The position numbers and the translations under genes are program-made. 25,287 nucleotides of DNA from Rhizophagus sp. LPA8_4_AMF (Eukaryota; Glomeromycota; Glomeromycetes; Glomerales; Glomeraceae): NCBI GenBank assembly GCA_021464525.1, contig JADRCO010000864.1, forward strand, positions 1-25,287. The letters are read 5' to 3'. Numbering within the stretch: position 1 is the stretch's first letter; each line of letters begins with the position of its first letter. Under the pieces are notes generated by a model. That model had not been told where the DNA came from and did not search any database. It saw only the letters and a list, made by a program, of their open reading frames with translations. Positions 12,701 to 22,635 of this stretch are shown in pieces.

Positions 12701-13076
12701 TACCCCATTGTTTGTTGATCGATTTGAAGATGAAAGAGATAATCCCCTTTGGCAGTGGTTACAAGAAAGATCAAAAATGTATGATGAAGCTGAGAAAGGT
12801 AAGAGTGCGTTACACGCATCCAATTCGGAACAAACAGATCATACTACATCGTCTGAAGTTTTATCTTCCTCACAAACTAATTCTGATGACCATCATTTCA
12901 AGTCTAAACCAATTTCTTCGCAAAATCTTCATAATCAAATAGAAGATATATATAAATTGATACAAGTTGCTGAAGGGCATGTAAAAAAGTTGGTGGATGT
13001 TACCGAATTAGAAAGTTCCTATCATAGAAATTCTGAGGATAATACAAGCAGGCAACAATTTAGTGATGTACTTTAA
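9744..13076 (+). CDS. GRAM and VASt domain membrane protein, LAM/Aster-type sterol transfer protein
   Basis: Family role: these proteins sit in the ER membrane and move sterol between ER and plasma membrane at contact sites. The GRAM domain recognises the partner membrane and the VASt (START-like) domain carries the sterol. Exons: 9744-10413, 10478-10581, 10652-10747, 10833-11019, 11141-11662, 11738-11821, 11887-12102, 12205-13076; 2751 nt, 916 aa. Residues 1-205 are Ser/Thr/Asn-rich and probably disordered. GRAM about 210-313 carries typical patches (FHALFRSVPEEDFLIND, LQKEILVQGRLYVS, VIPNAIQI, SRDGVYDLLFALWKQ). A disordered linker follows, with a basic stretch (KKRRS). VASt about 492-660 ends with KGTIERACIDGQQTYWKEL. 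One hydrophobic segment at about 743-761 (IIMLLIILILVI) is a tail-type membrane anchor, and about 155 residues follow it. No BAR or PH domain and a single VASt. The start is the first ATG in a long open exon with a TATA-like site upstream. Family assignment is firm; sterol as ligand is inferred from homology. Confidence 0.92.
10761..10792. repeat. TTTA microsatellite in an intron
   Basis: About seven tandem TTTA units followed by a T-run, inside the intron 10748-10832 of the GRAM/VASt gene. A simple repeat, probably length-variable between isolates. Confidence 0.85.
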
Positions 13077-13290
13077 TAGTCTATTTTTATTTTACCATTT
13101 TTTTTGTTTATTTTGTTTATTTTTATCGTTGTAGATTCTCTTATATAAAAACATTACCTGTATATTATTTGGGCTTGCGGGTGGTAAAATTACATAGGAG
13201 TAATTCACGTGATTGGTGATCAGATAACATATTTATCTCTTAGAACATACTTGTAGAACATACTTAAACATTCTTTCAAACAAAAATAAA
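13077..13290. other. Short intergenic spacer
   Basis: 214 bp between the stop codon of the GRAM/VASt gene and the ATG of the BTB pseudogene, on the same strand. It is T-rich at first (probable 3' UTR) and contains a CACGTG E-box at 13206-13211. No coding signal. Confidence 0.6.
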
Positions 13291-14701
13291 ATGAATTCAA
13301 ATTTTATCGAATTTTTATTGAAAGATTATATCAGGTTATATGAAAGTGAAATTTTATGATGTGATTATCAAAGTTGGAGATGAATCCAATTTAAAGAATT
13401 TCTAGTTCATTCGATTATACTTTGTGCAAGGTCAAACTATTTTCGTACAGCATTATCAAATAAATGGGCAAATGTTAAAGATGATAAAATATATTTTGAT
13501 AAACCAAATTCTTCACTAAAAGCCTTTGATATTATTCTCAAGTAAATATAAATAAAATACATATTATATATACAGTAAATACCGTATATATTACATTTCT
13601 TCTTTTAGGTATATATATAACGGAAATTTGGATTTTAATGAACAAAATGGGATGATTTTATTAGAAGTCTTGAAATTGGCAGATGAATTATGTTTAACCG
13701 AAATTCTCGAATATATTCAAGATTATATTTTAAAATATCATAAAAAATGGGTAAGAGAAAATTTTTATAAAGTTTATCAATTTACATTACAACATAATGA
13801 ATTTTTCAAATTGAATGAATATATTAAAAGTAATATCACAAATGCACCAGAAATTATTTTTAATGATACAGATATTACAAATATTTCTCAAGAATTTTTA
13901 ATATCACATATTCAACTTGATGGTTTACAATTAGATGAAATTGAAATCTGGAATCATATAATTAATTGGGGAATAGCGCAAACATCAACTTTATCTAATG
14001 AATTATCATCTTGGTCTGATAATGATTTTAAAGCTCTTAAAGAAAATTTAATTCCTCTTATACCATTTATTAGGTTTGGTTTTATTAGTTCGAGTGATTT
14101 TTATATTAAAATTAATTCTTATTGAAAAATTTTTGAAGAGAATTTTTATCAATCGATTTTAGAATTTTATTTGGTTCCTGAAAAAAGAGATAAATCTATT
14201 TTTTATTCAGCAGATTTTCGTTGTAGATTAGATCTGTGTTAATTGATGCAAAACAATTAAGATTCATTTCAAATTGGATTTCAAAAGATTCTTATTTTAA
14301 ATTTAAATTATTAACTCGTGGTAGCAGAGATGGATTTAGTGAACAAGTATTTCATAATAGATGTGATTCTAAGGGTCCTTCATTAACAATTTTACGTATC
14401 AAAAATACTGGGGAATTACTTTGAGGTTATAATCCATTGAATTGGGCATCCAACAGAGATTATTATGTTACTAATGATAGTTTCATTTTTTCTTTAAATG
14501 AAGATATTCATAATAAATCAATTATAAGTAGAGTAATAAGAAGTAATTGTGCCATTTTTAATAGTAGAGGAGATGGACCAAGGTTTGGAAGACGTTAGTG
14601 ATAAACGATTTGATTGTACTAAAACTTCATATGATAGGATTATTGGTCGAAGTAATCAATTTGACGAATATGAAATATTTCAAGTAATTAATAAATATTA
14701 A
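13291..14701 (+). pseudogene. Decayed BTB-BACK-TLDc domain gene
   Basis: The relic follows the layout of fungal BTB/TLDc proteins, often Cullin-3 adaptor-like. BTB: YDVIIKVGDESN, then HSIILCARSNYFRTALSNKW, then IYNGNLDF. BACK: about 13628-14100 (LLEVLKLADELCLTEILEYI, WNHIINWGI). TLDc: FISNWISKD, FKLLTRGSRDG, GYNPLNWAS, DSFIFSL and a C-terminal EYEIFQVINKY. One intron (13542-13608) splits the K-Y junction between IILK and YIYN. Lesions: frameshift near 13351-13355 (in-frame TGA at 13357); frameshift in an A-run at 13394-13396 (TAG at 13403); TGA at 14123-14125; frameshift near 14233; TGA at 14422-14424; frameshift near 14591. The last frame reaches a natural stop at 14699-14701. Decay is recent enough that all domains remain readable. 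Some indels sit in homopolymers and could be base-calling errors, but the two substitution-type stops argue for a true pseudogene. Confidence 0.88.
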
Positions 14702-15329
14702 ATAAAAAAATTATATAAATATACACATATATTCAGTTTTATACTGAAATAAAGAAAATGTTATTTAAATGCGATAGATTATTGTTATGTAATTGCATTA
14801 TTTCAACCATGAGAATCTTTATTTTGCGGTCAGAATCCAGGATCTTGTGTGGCGTAAGTCGATTCATTGAGGAAAACTCAATTATTATGTTCAGTATTTT
14901 ACGCGAAATGTCAATATTATTTTATTCCTAGGATTTAAAGTAACGTTTAAGACCTTTTATACATTAAGGTCGATTTAGATTCGTTCTGCTAACAAATCAT
15001 ACTAAACGATGACTGTGTGGATTTACCCAACCTTCACGCTAGTTGTCACGAGAGTTTTCTGGATCTGGTCTAGTTAAAGTCAAAAACCAATTAGAAAACA
15101 TAAAATAATCTTCTTTACTTATGCAAGATGATAATTACTGCGCATTCTAAATGTTAATTGTCTATTTATTCTTGCATTTTGAGTCTTTAAGCAGTTAAAT
15201 AGATGGTTTTTAAAAAACGAATACAGCATTTATACAATTGGCTTTTTGGATTTTATCTAAATAATATTTCAAGGACTCGCTTACAATTTCATTCCATAAG
15301 ACGCGTAAGTTTAAAATTTTGAAAATCTA
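14702..15329. other. Intergenic region, no gene seen
   Basis: About 630 bp between two convergent units: the BTB relic on plus and the small gene on minus. Base composition is somewhat less AT-extreme than elsewhere at 14830-15080, but all frames are closed by stops and no tRNA-like T-loop was found. The part 15210-15279 may be a terminal exon of the minus-strand gene. Confidence 0.55.
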
Positions 15330-16017
15330 TCATTTCGTTTTTACATACATCCATGCATCGGAATCTAATTCGCGCACTCTTTGACGTAAAGCTTGTAAAG
15401 TTACTAAAAAAATTCTCGTAGGTTCTATTAAAAATTTTATATAATTACAAATAAATCATTATTTAATTAGAATTACAATTGCTTTTTTTTTCTTTTGCAT
15501 TATTTACCATCTGGTTGATCTTGTTGATTCTGTGTTATTCTCTGAGATATATTTTCACCATTCATTTCATTATTTACTTCATCAATTTCTGAAACTTCTC
15601 TTGTACCATTATTTTGGTCATCTATACCATCTGAATTAAAATTCGACAATAAATACATCTAGCTAATGACATTATTCATGTAACAATAAAAAAACCTGTA
15701 TAATTCATTCCATTATTATTATAATTTTGTACGGAAGGTATAGGGCGAGATGTATGTGCAATCATTCGCATTCGCATTGCAGAAGATATTTCAGGTGTTG
15801 CTCTTGGTGAAACCTCTGGAGTGCTGCTTTCAGGAGAATTCGTATTACTATATATTGTACCATAAGTTCTCGTTATATCGCTATCACTATCAGTCTCATA
15901 TGAATGAAATTGATTTACAATTCTGGGATCACTTGGTGCTGGTGGTTGTATAGGTACTGGTCGCCAATATGTTCCTGAAGGTTGATTCATAAACCGGTTA
16001 TTAGGACTATTAGACAT
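15330..16017 (-). CDS. Small Ser/Pro/Asn-rich protein with conserved-looking C-terminus, function unknown
   Basis: Not recognised. Exons in transcription order: 16017-15696, 15630-15508, 15424-15330; 540 nt, 179 aa. Residues 1-105 are low-complexity (Pro, Ser, Asn; e.g. YWRPVPIQPPAPSDP) with an MRMRM stretch. Residues 108-148 are acidic and Asn/Gln-rich. The last exon changes character to a compact amphipathic segment, PTRIFLVTLQALRQRVREL, followed by DSDAWMY, which looks like the conserved part. The exon 2 donor GTAAATAATG contains an in-frame TAA, so an unspliced form would stop at 15500 (150 aa). The third exon is supported by matching phase, a TTTTTAATAG acceptor and protein-like sequence. 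The end is uncertain: a GTATGT donor at 15348 could join to 15279-15210 and give about 196 aa ending ESLKYYLDKI...VFVF. ATG 16017 was chosen because the longer frame upstream has no ATG. It is divergent from the TMF1-like gene. Confidence 0.68.
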
Positions 16018-16057
16018 TATAAACGAACGATAAAAGAACAACTGTGAAAAAAATTTG

Positions 16058-16068
16058 CTATATATATT
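16058..16068 (-). promoter_or_regulatory. TATA-like element for the minus-strand small gene
   Basis: TATATATAG on the minus strand, about 45 nt upstream of the ATG at 16017. Position and sequence fit a TATA box, but such strings are common in this AT-rich DNA. Confidence 0.35.
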
Positions 16069-16117
16069 TTATTTATGTGTAACAATGACGAATGTTTTGA
16101 GCTAGTGTAAGACGTGG

Positions 16118-16148
16118 TTGAACCTTGTTGAACCTTTGATTGAACCTT
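16118..16148. promoter_or_regulatory. Triple TTGAACCTT repeat in a divergent promoter
   Basis: Three exact copies of TTGAACCTT at 16118-16126, 16128-16136 and 16140-16148, with start-to-start spacing of 10 and 12 nt, about one helical turn. They lie in the 214-bp gap between the two divergently transcribed genes, 100-130 bp upstream of either start. The spacing puts the copies on roughly one helix face, as expected of a clustered binding site. The factor is unknown. Confidence 0.55.
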
Positions 16149-16231
16149 ATTTGGAAATTTTTGCACTATTCCTTAATATATCTTTTGCTCTCCGTTCAAA
16201 CTTTCCGTGTAAAAATATATTATAGTTTCAA

Positions 16232-19200
16232 ATGAGTTTTTTTAATAACAAAAATGGTTCGGGCGGATCTTCCTGGGGGAATATGTTAAAACAGGCTATG
16301 AATACTGTTGAGAGCAAACTTGATAAAGCTCTTGACTTGGGTGAAAGTAAGTGTATTAATAAATTTATTTTTTTTAAAAAAAAAAATGTTTATTCAATGA
16401 GTAATTAAGCAATTGTTTCACGCCAGATAATTCTTATCAGGGGGAAGTCTATGTTGATCCAATAACTGGATTTGTTACTACAATCGATCCTCCACGTCCA
16501 AAATCGCCAAATATTTCAAATAATAATATTTCAGCTTCTCCAACATCAACACCAAATAAACCTTCACCTAAATTAGGTCCACGATCCAATTCAAGTGATT
16601 TAATTGGATCTTTAAAATCCAAGAGTAGTGATTTACTTGCCAACATTCGTATACCACATAAACAAACTGGCTCACCTCGATCGTCATTACAAGGAGAATC
16701 TCCCCGTTCTTCTTTATTTAAAATTTCAGTAGAAAGTGATTCTGAAGTTCCTAATAATTCATCCAGTAAGAATTCAACGTTAGAACCAAACCTAAATAAT
16801 ACAAAGGACAATGAGAGAGAGAGTAATAATTTTGTTTCTGTTCCAAATGAGAACCAAGACAATAATGAAAATAAAGTAGATACTCCTGTTATAAATGGTA
16901 TTTCTCTTTCAAGTACGAATGAATCAAGTCAAAATGAGAGTGAAACTATTAAAGATGGACATTTGATCAATAGTTTAATACCGGTTTCTAATGAATCTGT
17001 AACAGATAAGCAGAAGGAAGAATCTGATACAAATTCTAAAATTAAGGGAAATAATTTAGAAAATAATGGTATTAAAGTTTTTGAAGAATCTACAAACGAA
17101 GAATCTCAGGAGAACGATGTTATAGACAATCAAAAATCATCGATTATTGAATCTCCTGAGACTACTAAAAATTTCCATTTAATTATTGAACAAAGAGAAC
17201 GTCAGCTTACAAGTGCCATAGAGCAAAACGCATTATTAAATGATACCGTAGAAAAGCTTAAATTACAATTAAAGGAGCTGGGAGAAAATAAAAATGAAGA
17301 GTTGAAAATTACAAGAAATCATGTAGAAGGTTTGGAAAATCAATTAAAAGGCGCAAATAAGGTTGATATAAATTATCAAAATTTTATTTTTCGAATGTGG
17401 ATTGTATCGAATTGATTGTATATTATTAATTTTAGGAGCTAAATATGTTCAGACAACAAGAAGCAAATAAAGAGAGTTCATCTATTCAAAATTTACTTGA
17501 AATGCAGAGAAAATTGCTGTTAGAGAAAGATGAGCAAATTTCCGGACTCATGTCCGAGGGTAAATGATTTATTATTATTAACAATTAATTTAAGTAATTA
17601 TTGACGATCCTTTTATCATGCAGGTGAAAAGTTGTCGAAAAGTGAACTTGAATATCGAACAAATCTAAAAAAATATCGGGCTAAAGATATTGAGCAAGAA
17701 AATCGATTGACTGATCTTCAAAAGAAATATGATAAGGCTACATCAGAAATAGCAGAATTATCGAGTAATTTAAAACAACTGCGAGAAATTGAAAAAAAGA
17801 ATGGTTACGATTTGAAAAGTCTCGAAAACGAACAGGAAAAGAAAACACAGCAAAATTTGAAATTTGAAATTGATATTGCTGTTGCAAAAGAAGAACGAGA
17901 AAAACTTCAAGTATGTTTGTAGTTGAGAGAGAGAGGGAGAGATAGAATATTTAACGTAATTTCCGCATATGGTGGCACTGTTATCGGTTATTTAAATTTG
18001 GATTGAGCTCTTATACCATTGAGTTGACAACAATGAATTTTTTTTTTGAATGACAACGCATTTTTAAAGCGTCTTTTAGATCAGACAAATGAAGAACTTA
18101 AGAGAACACTTGAGATTAATGCTACTTTATCATCGCAAGCGCAAACTGCAGCTTTGGAAAAGGAGGTAACCATAATTTACATGATTCACTATAAGGATTA
18201 ACTTTTCTGCGTTAAAAGATTATAAAATGTATTCTGATATTTATTTTATAGATTCAAATAAACGAAAAGCTTCACCATGAACTGGAGCAGTTACGTACTG
18301 AGTCGGAGAACACAGAAAATTCTTTGCGAGCAGAGGTTTGATATTTAACTTGTGTATTTATTCAATAGGTTTCTTTATTGAATTTCCATTTATTACAGAT
18401 TCGTGAATTGAGAGCAACACTTGTACGAATTGAAGAACAAGCTGGTTTAAGAGAAGATAATCTACGTCATGAAATATCGGTAAGATAACAAAATGTAATA
18501 CTTTATTTCAATATACAAAGTCATTTGTTTGAAAATGATTCAACTCTAATATATGTAGACCTTACAAAAACGATTGCAAATTGCTGAGGCTGCAGCACAA
18601 GATGTAACATCAGGAGAAAGGGATGTAGAGCATATTCAAATACTTCGACAAATAGAAGATGTACAGACACAGCATGCTCTGTCCATGAAGAATTGGGAAA
18701 AAATTGAAAACAGGTATAAAATAAATTAATGTATCCCAATCTTTTTATTTATATTGAAAATTAAATTTTTTTTTCTTTTCTTTTCTTTTAGTCTTTCTAA
18801 ACAATTAACTGAAATGGAAATGGAACGTGATCATTTCGCCGATAAGTTTGAAAATTTAAATAATCAATTTAAAGAAATGGTAATTTATTTTATTTTATTT
18901 TCTTGGCCTTATATACAAATATCTCTAATTCACATTATGTTACATTAAAAAGTCATTAACTGTAGAACAACAAGAACTTCAGTTAATAGATAAACACAAT
19001 CAAAACATGAAGTTAAATGAAGAAATCAAATCATTACGTGCTCGAATTCCTAATTTAGAAGCTAAAATTGAGGATTTAGTTTCAGAACTTGAATCTTCCA
19101 AAGAAACTCATAAAACAGCATTGCAAGAAGCAGAAGAACAGTACCGTTGTGCATTAAGACAGGCATTAGAAGAAAAACAAGAAGAATTGGAACAAAAATT

Positions 19201-20078
19201 ACATTCTGAACAAAAGAACAAACTTATTAAAGAACATGAACAAGAAAAACGTCAAATAAAATTAGAATCGATAAAGAGAAATTTTTTGAAATCAGCTAGT
19301 GAAACACAATTGGGATCATTGAAATCAACAAGTGAAATACATTTGGAAAGACATTATGATGGAGCATCATCATCGCCTATAGTATATAGTCCAACATCAA
19401 GTACAAGATCAAGCGTTGATGGAAGTAGTAGTATGATAAGTTGTGTTATGATGGTCGAGAAATTAAATTCTTCAGTAAGACATTTAGAAGGACAAGTTGG
19501 TACTTTACAAGCTCAATTACAAATGACTACAAAAAATAGAGGTAATATATATATTAAATATTTCTATTTAAAATATTTATTAATTGCTATTTTGTATTTA
19601 ATTAGATTACATATTTTTGTAATTTTGATACATATATTATAGTTAAAACCAATAAACTAATTCTTTTTATTGTTAATTAGATGAATTGGCAGATGAATTA
19701 GTCAAATTAACTGTTCAAATGGAAGATTAGTAAGTAAATAATTAAAAAATTATTTAAAAAAACAAATTTTTAACTAATATATTTTTTTTTAAATAAATGT
19801 AATTTAGTTCTACAAAAACAGAAAAACTTTCAGTACTAGAACAACAATTATATGAATTAAATGAAAGGTATAAAATAATCATCAAATTTATTAATTAAAA
19901 TTTTATATTTTAACACATTTTTTTTCTATTTAGATATCATATTACTTTAGAATTGCTTGGAGAAAAGACAGAACAAGTGGATGAATTACAAGCAGATATT
20001 AAAGATATGAAAGATGTATATCGTAATCAAATAACTGAACTAGCTGCAGAACTAGAAAAACATAAAAATACTAGTTAA
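16232..20078 (+). CDS. TMF1/Sgm1-type Golgi coiled-coil protein
   Basis: Homologues (human TMF1, yeast Sgm1) are Golgi coiled-coil proteins that bind Rab6/Ypt6 and help tether vesicles. Exons: 16232-16346, 16427-17361, 17436-17559, 17624-17910, 18070-18165, 18252-18335, 18399-18479, 18559-18713, 18792-18879, 18953-19541, 19681-19729, 19808-19867, 19934-20078; 2808 nt, 935 aa. The N-terminus (SSWGNMLKQAMNTVESKLDKAL, then VDPITGFV) is the short amphipathic start typical of TMF proteins. Residues 60-290 are Ser/Asn-rich and disordered. From about 295 it is almost continuous coiled coil. LMSEGEKLSKSEL at about 388-400 is the signature of the TMF DNA-binding-named domain (PF12329). The C-terminal block about 824-930 (MVEKLNSSVRHLEGQV, DELADELVKLT, ELLGEKTEQVDELQADI) matches the TMF TATA-binding-named domain (PF12325), which carries the Rab6-binding function. 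Those Pfam names are historical and do not imply transcriptional activity here. The acceptor of exon 10 was set at 18952 because the nearby TGTAG breaks the frame. Confidence 0.92.
17924..17944. repeat. Short GA-rich microsatellite in an intron
   Basis: A run of GA dinucleotides (GAGAGAGAGAGGGAGAGA) just after the donor in the intron 17911-18069 of the TMF1-like gene. A simple repeat with no evident function. Confidence 0.7.
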
Positions 20079-20676
20079 TTTATTTATTATAATATTCTTA
20101 ATTTAATGTAATATTATTTTTTGTAATTTTTTTTTAAAAAAATTAAAATTTTTAATTTTTTTTAACAGATATTTTAGATTTAAACATTTGTATAATAAAA
20201 CTAATTAAATAATATTAATTCATAAAATAAAAATATATTGTAAAATAAAAAGTATATATTTTAAATATTATTTTTTTTATTTTAATGAATATATAATGCA
20301 AGATTTTAATTATATCAAAAAACATTATTATCTTATAATCATCTATATAACTTGCAAATGTGAATATTAAACAATATTTAAATATTAAAATAAACTTTTA
20401 AAATATATAAATATATATTTATTTATATAAATTTTTTTTTTTTATTTAATATTTTTATTACAATTATTGGTCTAAAAAGAAAAAAAAAATTTAAAATAAT
20501 GCAATATAATATTTTTTTTTTGTATATAATTTACATATAAAATTTACTTTACATTTATTATAATCTTTATTAAAAGTAGGTTGAATTCTAACATTCCATT
20601 TAACTTGCAATAAACTTTATTTATATTACATATTTTTTATTAATTAATTTTTTTAGATAATACCATACTAATATAA

Positions 20677-20751
20677 GGTAAGTGCTGGGAAAAGAAACCA
20701 AATAAACAATGAAATCCATTGTCTAATTGGTCCTTTTTCCTAGCATTCACC
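20677..20751. repeat. Hairpin element with about 34-bp imperfect arms
   Basis: The left arm GGTAAGTGCTGGGAAAAG continues to AACAATG (20677-20711). It is complementary, with a few mismatches, to the right arm starting CCATTGTCTAATTGG and ending CTAGCATTCACCC (about 20716-20753). Only a few bases separate the arms. The shape fits a tiny foldback/MITE or a miRNA-like hairpin. No clear target-site duplication was seen. Confidence 0.6.
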
Positions 20752-21334
20752 CAATATCTGAAAATAATTTAAATAGCTTACTATAAAGTGTAATAATATA
20801 ATAAAGTTAAAAGTTAACTTTTAGTGAAGATTATCATATTTCAATAAGTTCAGAGATAATTGATATTGTGATGATGTTGTTTAAACATTACTGTAATAAA
20901 ATATATATTGGTTATGCCCTCAAGAAGGAATTTGTTTGGTGAATAGTTTAATAAAAAAATAATTATATTTTTTATATATAGTCAACTTTTCTTATACTGA
21001 ATTTTAATATTAAAAAATTTTACAATATAATAGATTTTTAGTGTAATACAGATTTTAACATATAAAAAAATCACATTGTATTGAATTTTACTAATTAAAT
21101 GTTATAGTATATAAAAAATAACATTTTCAATAATAAATTTTGTTTTATACCAATTTTTTTTTTCAATATAACAAAAGTATTTTGTGTAACTTATATTTTA
21201 TATTATATAAATACAATTATTACACAACAATATATCATAATATACTAAAATTTTTCAGATTTTTCCAGAATCCTGAACAATACTAAAATAACTTAAATCC
21301 TATATGACAAAAATTTCAAAATAAAGTATTTTGA

Positions 21335-21520
21335 TCAATATTGTATTTATAGAGATTATAAAGATATCAAAATATTCATCTTAATAGGATATATCTAACA
21401 AGTCCTATGGTGCGTCTCATCTAAAAACCACATAGTCTGAAATTCAGACTATGTGTTTATAGATGAAACGCACTATAGATTATTGAAATCCAATTACTAG
21501 TTTTCAAGATAATAAAATTT
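21335..21520. repeat. Degenerate dispersed repeat, copy A (interrupted)
   Basis: Starts TCAATATTGTATTTATAGA and ends around ATTGAAATCCAATTACTAG plus about 20 nt. With the 68-bp inverted-repeat element inside it removed, it lines up with two further copies at 24546-24655 and 24694-24800. Shared landmarks are the AATATTG start, a GATAWATC middle and the ATYACTAG end. Alignment was by eye; divergence is high. Confidence 0.5.
21408..21475. mobile_element. 68-bp MITE-like foldback with TA target duplication
   Basis: The ends TGGTGCGTCTCATCT and (reverse complement) TAGTGCGTTTCATCT form terminal inverted repeats. The centre (21429-21455) is a 27-nt palindrome, CACATAGTCTGAA and its complement around a single A. 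TA flanks both sides (21406-21407, 21476-21477), as for Tc1/mariner-type insertions. It encodes nothing and would need a transposase in trans. The superfamily call rests on the TA duplication only. Confidence 0.72.
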
Positions 21521-21603
21521 GAAGCTAAAAAGCTAATATAATCAGAACCTTCATACAACTCACATTTGAGTTTATGTAGAATTTATATGTAAATTCTGAC
21601 TAG

Positions 21604-21825
21604 AATTGCATATTACAGAAATGTTTTCAAACTTCTCTTGCTCCACTCACTATGCAATTTTATGAGGCTGAGGTTAATAATTTGGTCTTCATAGATGATT
21701 CTACTCTTATTTCTTTGACCAAGGCTAGTATGGAGCATATGTTGACCATTACTGAGGAATTTTATCAACTCAACAACACTGCAGCCAATCACAAAATTTC
21801 TTATCCTACATATCCCTATATTTAA
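21604..21825 (+). pseudogene. Relic of a non-LTR retrotransposon reverse transcriptase
   Basis: One open frame of about 74 codons without a start. The best part is VNNLVFIDDSTLISLTKAS, then MEHMLTITEEFYQLNNTAAN, ending at TAA 21823-21825. FIDDST corresponds to the catalytic F/YxDD box of reverse transcriptases. The following pattern (a helix, then EFYxLNNTxAN) resembles the region after that box in LINE-type polymerases that are abundant in glomeromycotan genomes. Upstream and downstream polymerase motifs are absent, so it is a small dead fragment. Recognition is from pattern memory, not from a search. Confidence 0.55.
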
Positions 21826-22149
21826 GCTATCTAGTAATTGGGTTTTTACAATCTTATATTTTTTAGATTTGTCTTAATGAAAGGAATCCAATGATAGTAA
21901 AATTACATTTCTAATATAAATATTGACTGAATTATTACAAAAATTGTATTTTATAATATGTTACTTATGAGTTATATAAAAAAATATTCGAGATAAATAA
22001 TATTACACAAATTTCTAAAAAGAAATTTGATTTCCAGTAAATTTGGAAAAATGTATCATACAATAGTTATACAAAATTTCTAAAATGGAAATTTTAATGT
22101 CAAACATTACTTTTGATCAGAATTATAATAAAATTTAATTATAATTTTA

Positions 22150-22176
22150 GCCAAATTTTACATTATATAATTTGGC
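22150..22176. repeat. Short hairpin
   Basis: GCCAAATT at the left pairs with AATTTGGC at the right around an 11-nt AT loop. It could be part of a larger decayed element; nothing else around it is clear. Confidence 0.4.
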
Positions 22177-22328
22177 ATAATTACCTAAACTTTTGACTGT
22201 AAAAAAGTTTTGGCCTTGACTTAAACTACTTAATTTTGGCAAACAACTTTAGTTCAGATCTTATAATATCTCTTAAACTTTAATTTGAAAATATTTATAT
22301 TTAAGCTATAGTTTTATAAAAATACTTA

Positions 22329-22350
22329 ATATATATATATATATATATAT
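22329..22350. repeat. (TA)n microsatellite
   Basis: About eleven tandem TA units, roughly 90 bp before the pogo-like MITE. A simple repeat. Confidence 0.85.
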
Positions 22351-22438
22351 TACTAGTAGTATAATTTAATAAAGCTGATATTTATTTATTCAAAAATATT
22401 AATAATTCTTATTTATAAATACTATTTATTAAAATATA

Positions 22439-22635
22439 CAGTCAGCCCTCTATATAGTCACACCCCATATGGTCACATCATATAAAATTCCTCTATATAA
22501 TCATGCCTTTGGAAAAAACCAACTTATATAATTATTATATAAAAAAACCTTTATATAATCACAACATAGTCACAACTTCTATATTGTTACCGATTTTTGT
22601 GGAACTGATTAGGTGACTAAATAGAGGGCTAACTG
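22439..22635. mobile_element. 197-bp pogo/Tc1-mariner-like MITE with 23-bp terminal inverted repeats
   Basis: The left end CAGTCAGCCCTCTATATAG continues to TCAC. The right end reads GTGACTAAATAGAGGGCTAA then CTG. The ends are inverted copies with 21 of 23 positions matching. TA dinucleotides flank both sides (22437-22438, 22636-22637). CAGT...CCCTCTATA-type ends with a TA duplication are characteristic of pogo-like Tc1/mariner elements. The inside is AT-rich with further subterminal copies of the TATATAATCA pattern and has no coding capacity, so the element is non-autonomous. Confidence 0.82.

Noticed and set aside
12467-12823. 118-codon open frame on the minus strand
   Set aside because: It lies opposite the last exon of the GRAM/VASt gene, covering its membrane segment, and has no family resemblance or splice support.
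335-13211. Three CACGTG E-boxes (335-340, 7747-7752, 13206-13211) as a shared regulon signal
   Set aside because: The first is inside an intron of the kinase gene, the second is about 2 kb from the next start, and the third is upstream of a pseudogene. Three hexamers in 25 kb need no special explanation.
14702-15209. Possible tRNA or other RNA gene in the less AT-rich spacer
   Set aside because: No GTTCRANNC-type T-loop with flanking acceptor and anticodon stems was found, and no snRNA or rRNA signature.
16449-16862. 137-codon open frame on the minus strand
   Set aside because: It is antisense to the Ser/Asn-rich exon 2 of the TMF1-like gene, whose frame continues through it with a known domain layout. 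The minus translation is Leu/Ser/Phe low-complexity, as expected of a shadow.
18953-18966. Alternative exon 10 acceptor TGTAG ending at 18965 in the TMF1-like gene
   Set aside because: It would shift the reading frame. The AAAAAG acceptor ending at 18952 keeps it open and continues the coiled coil.
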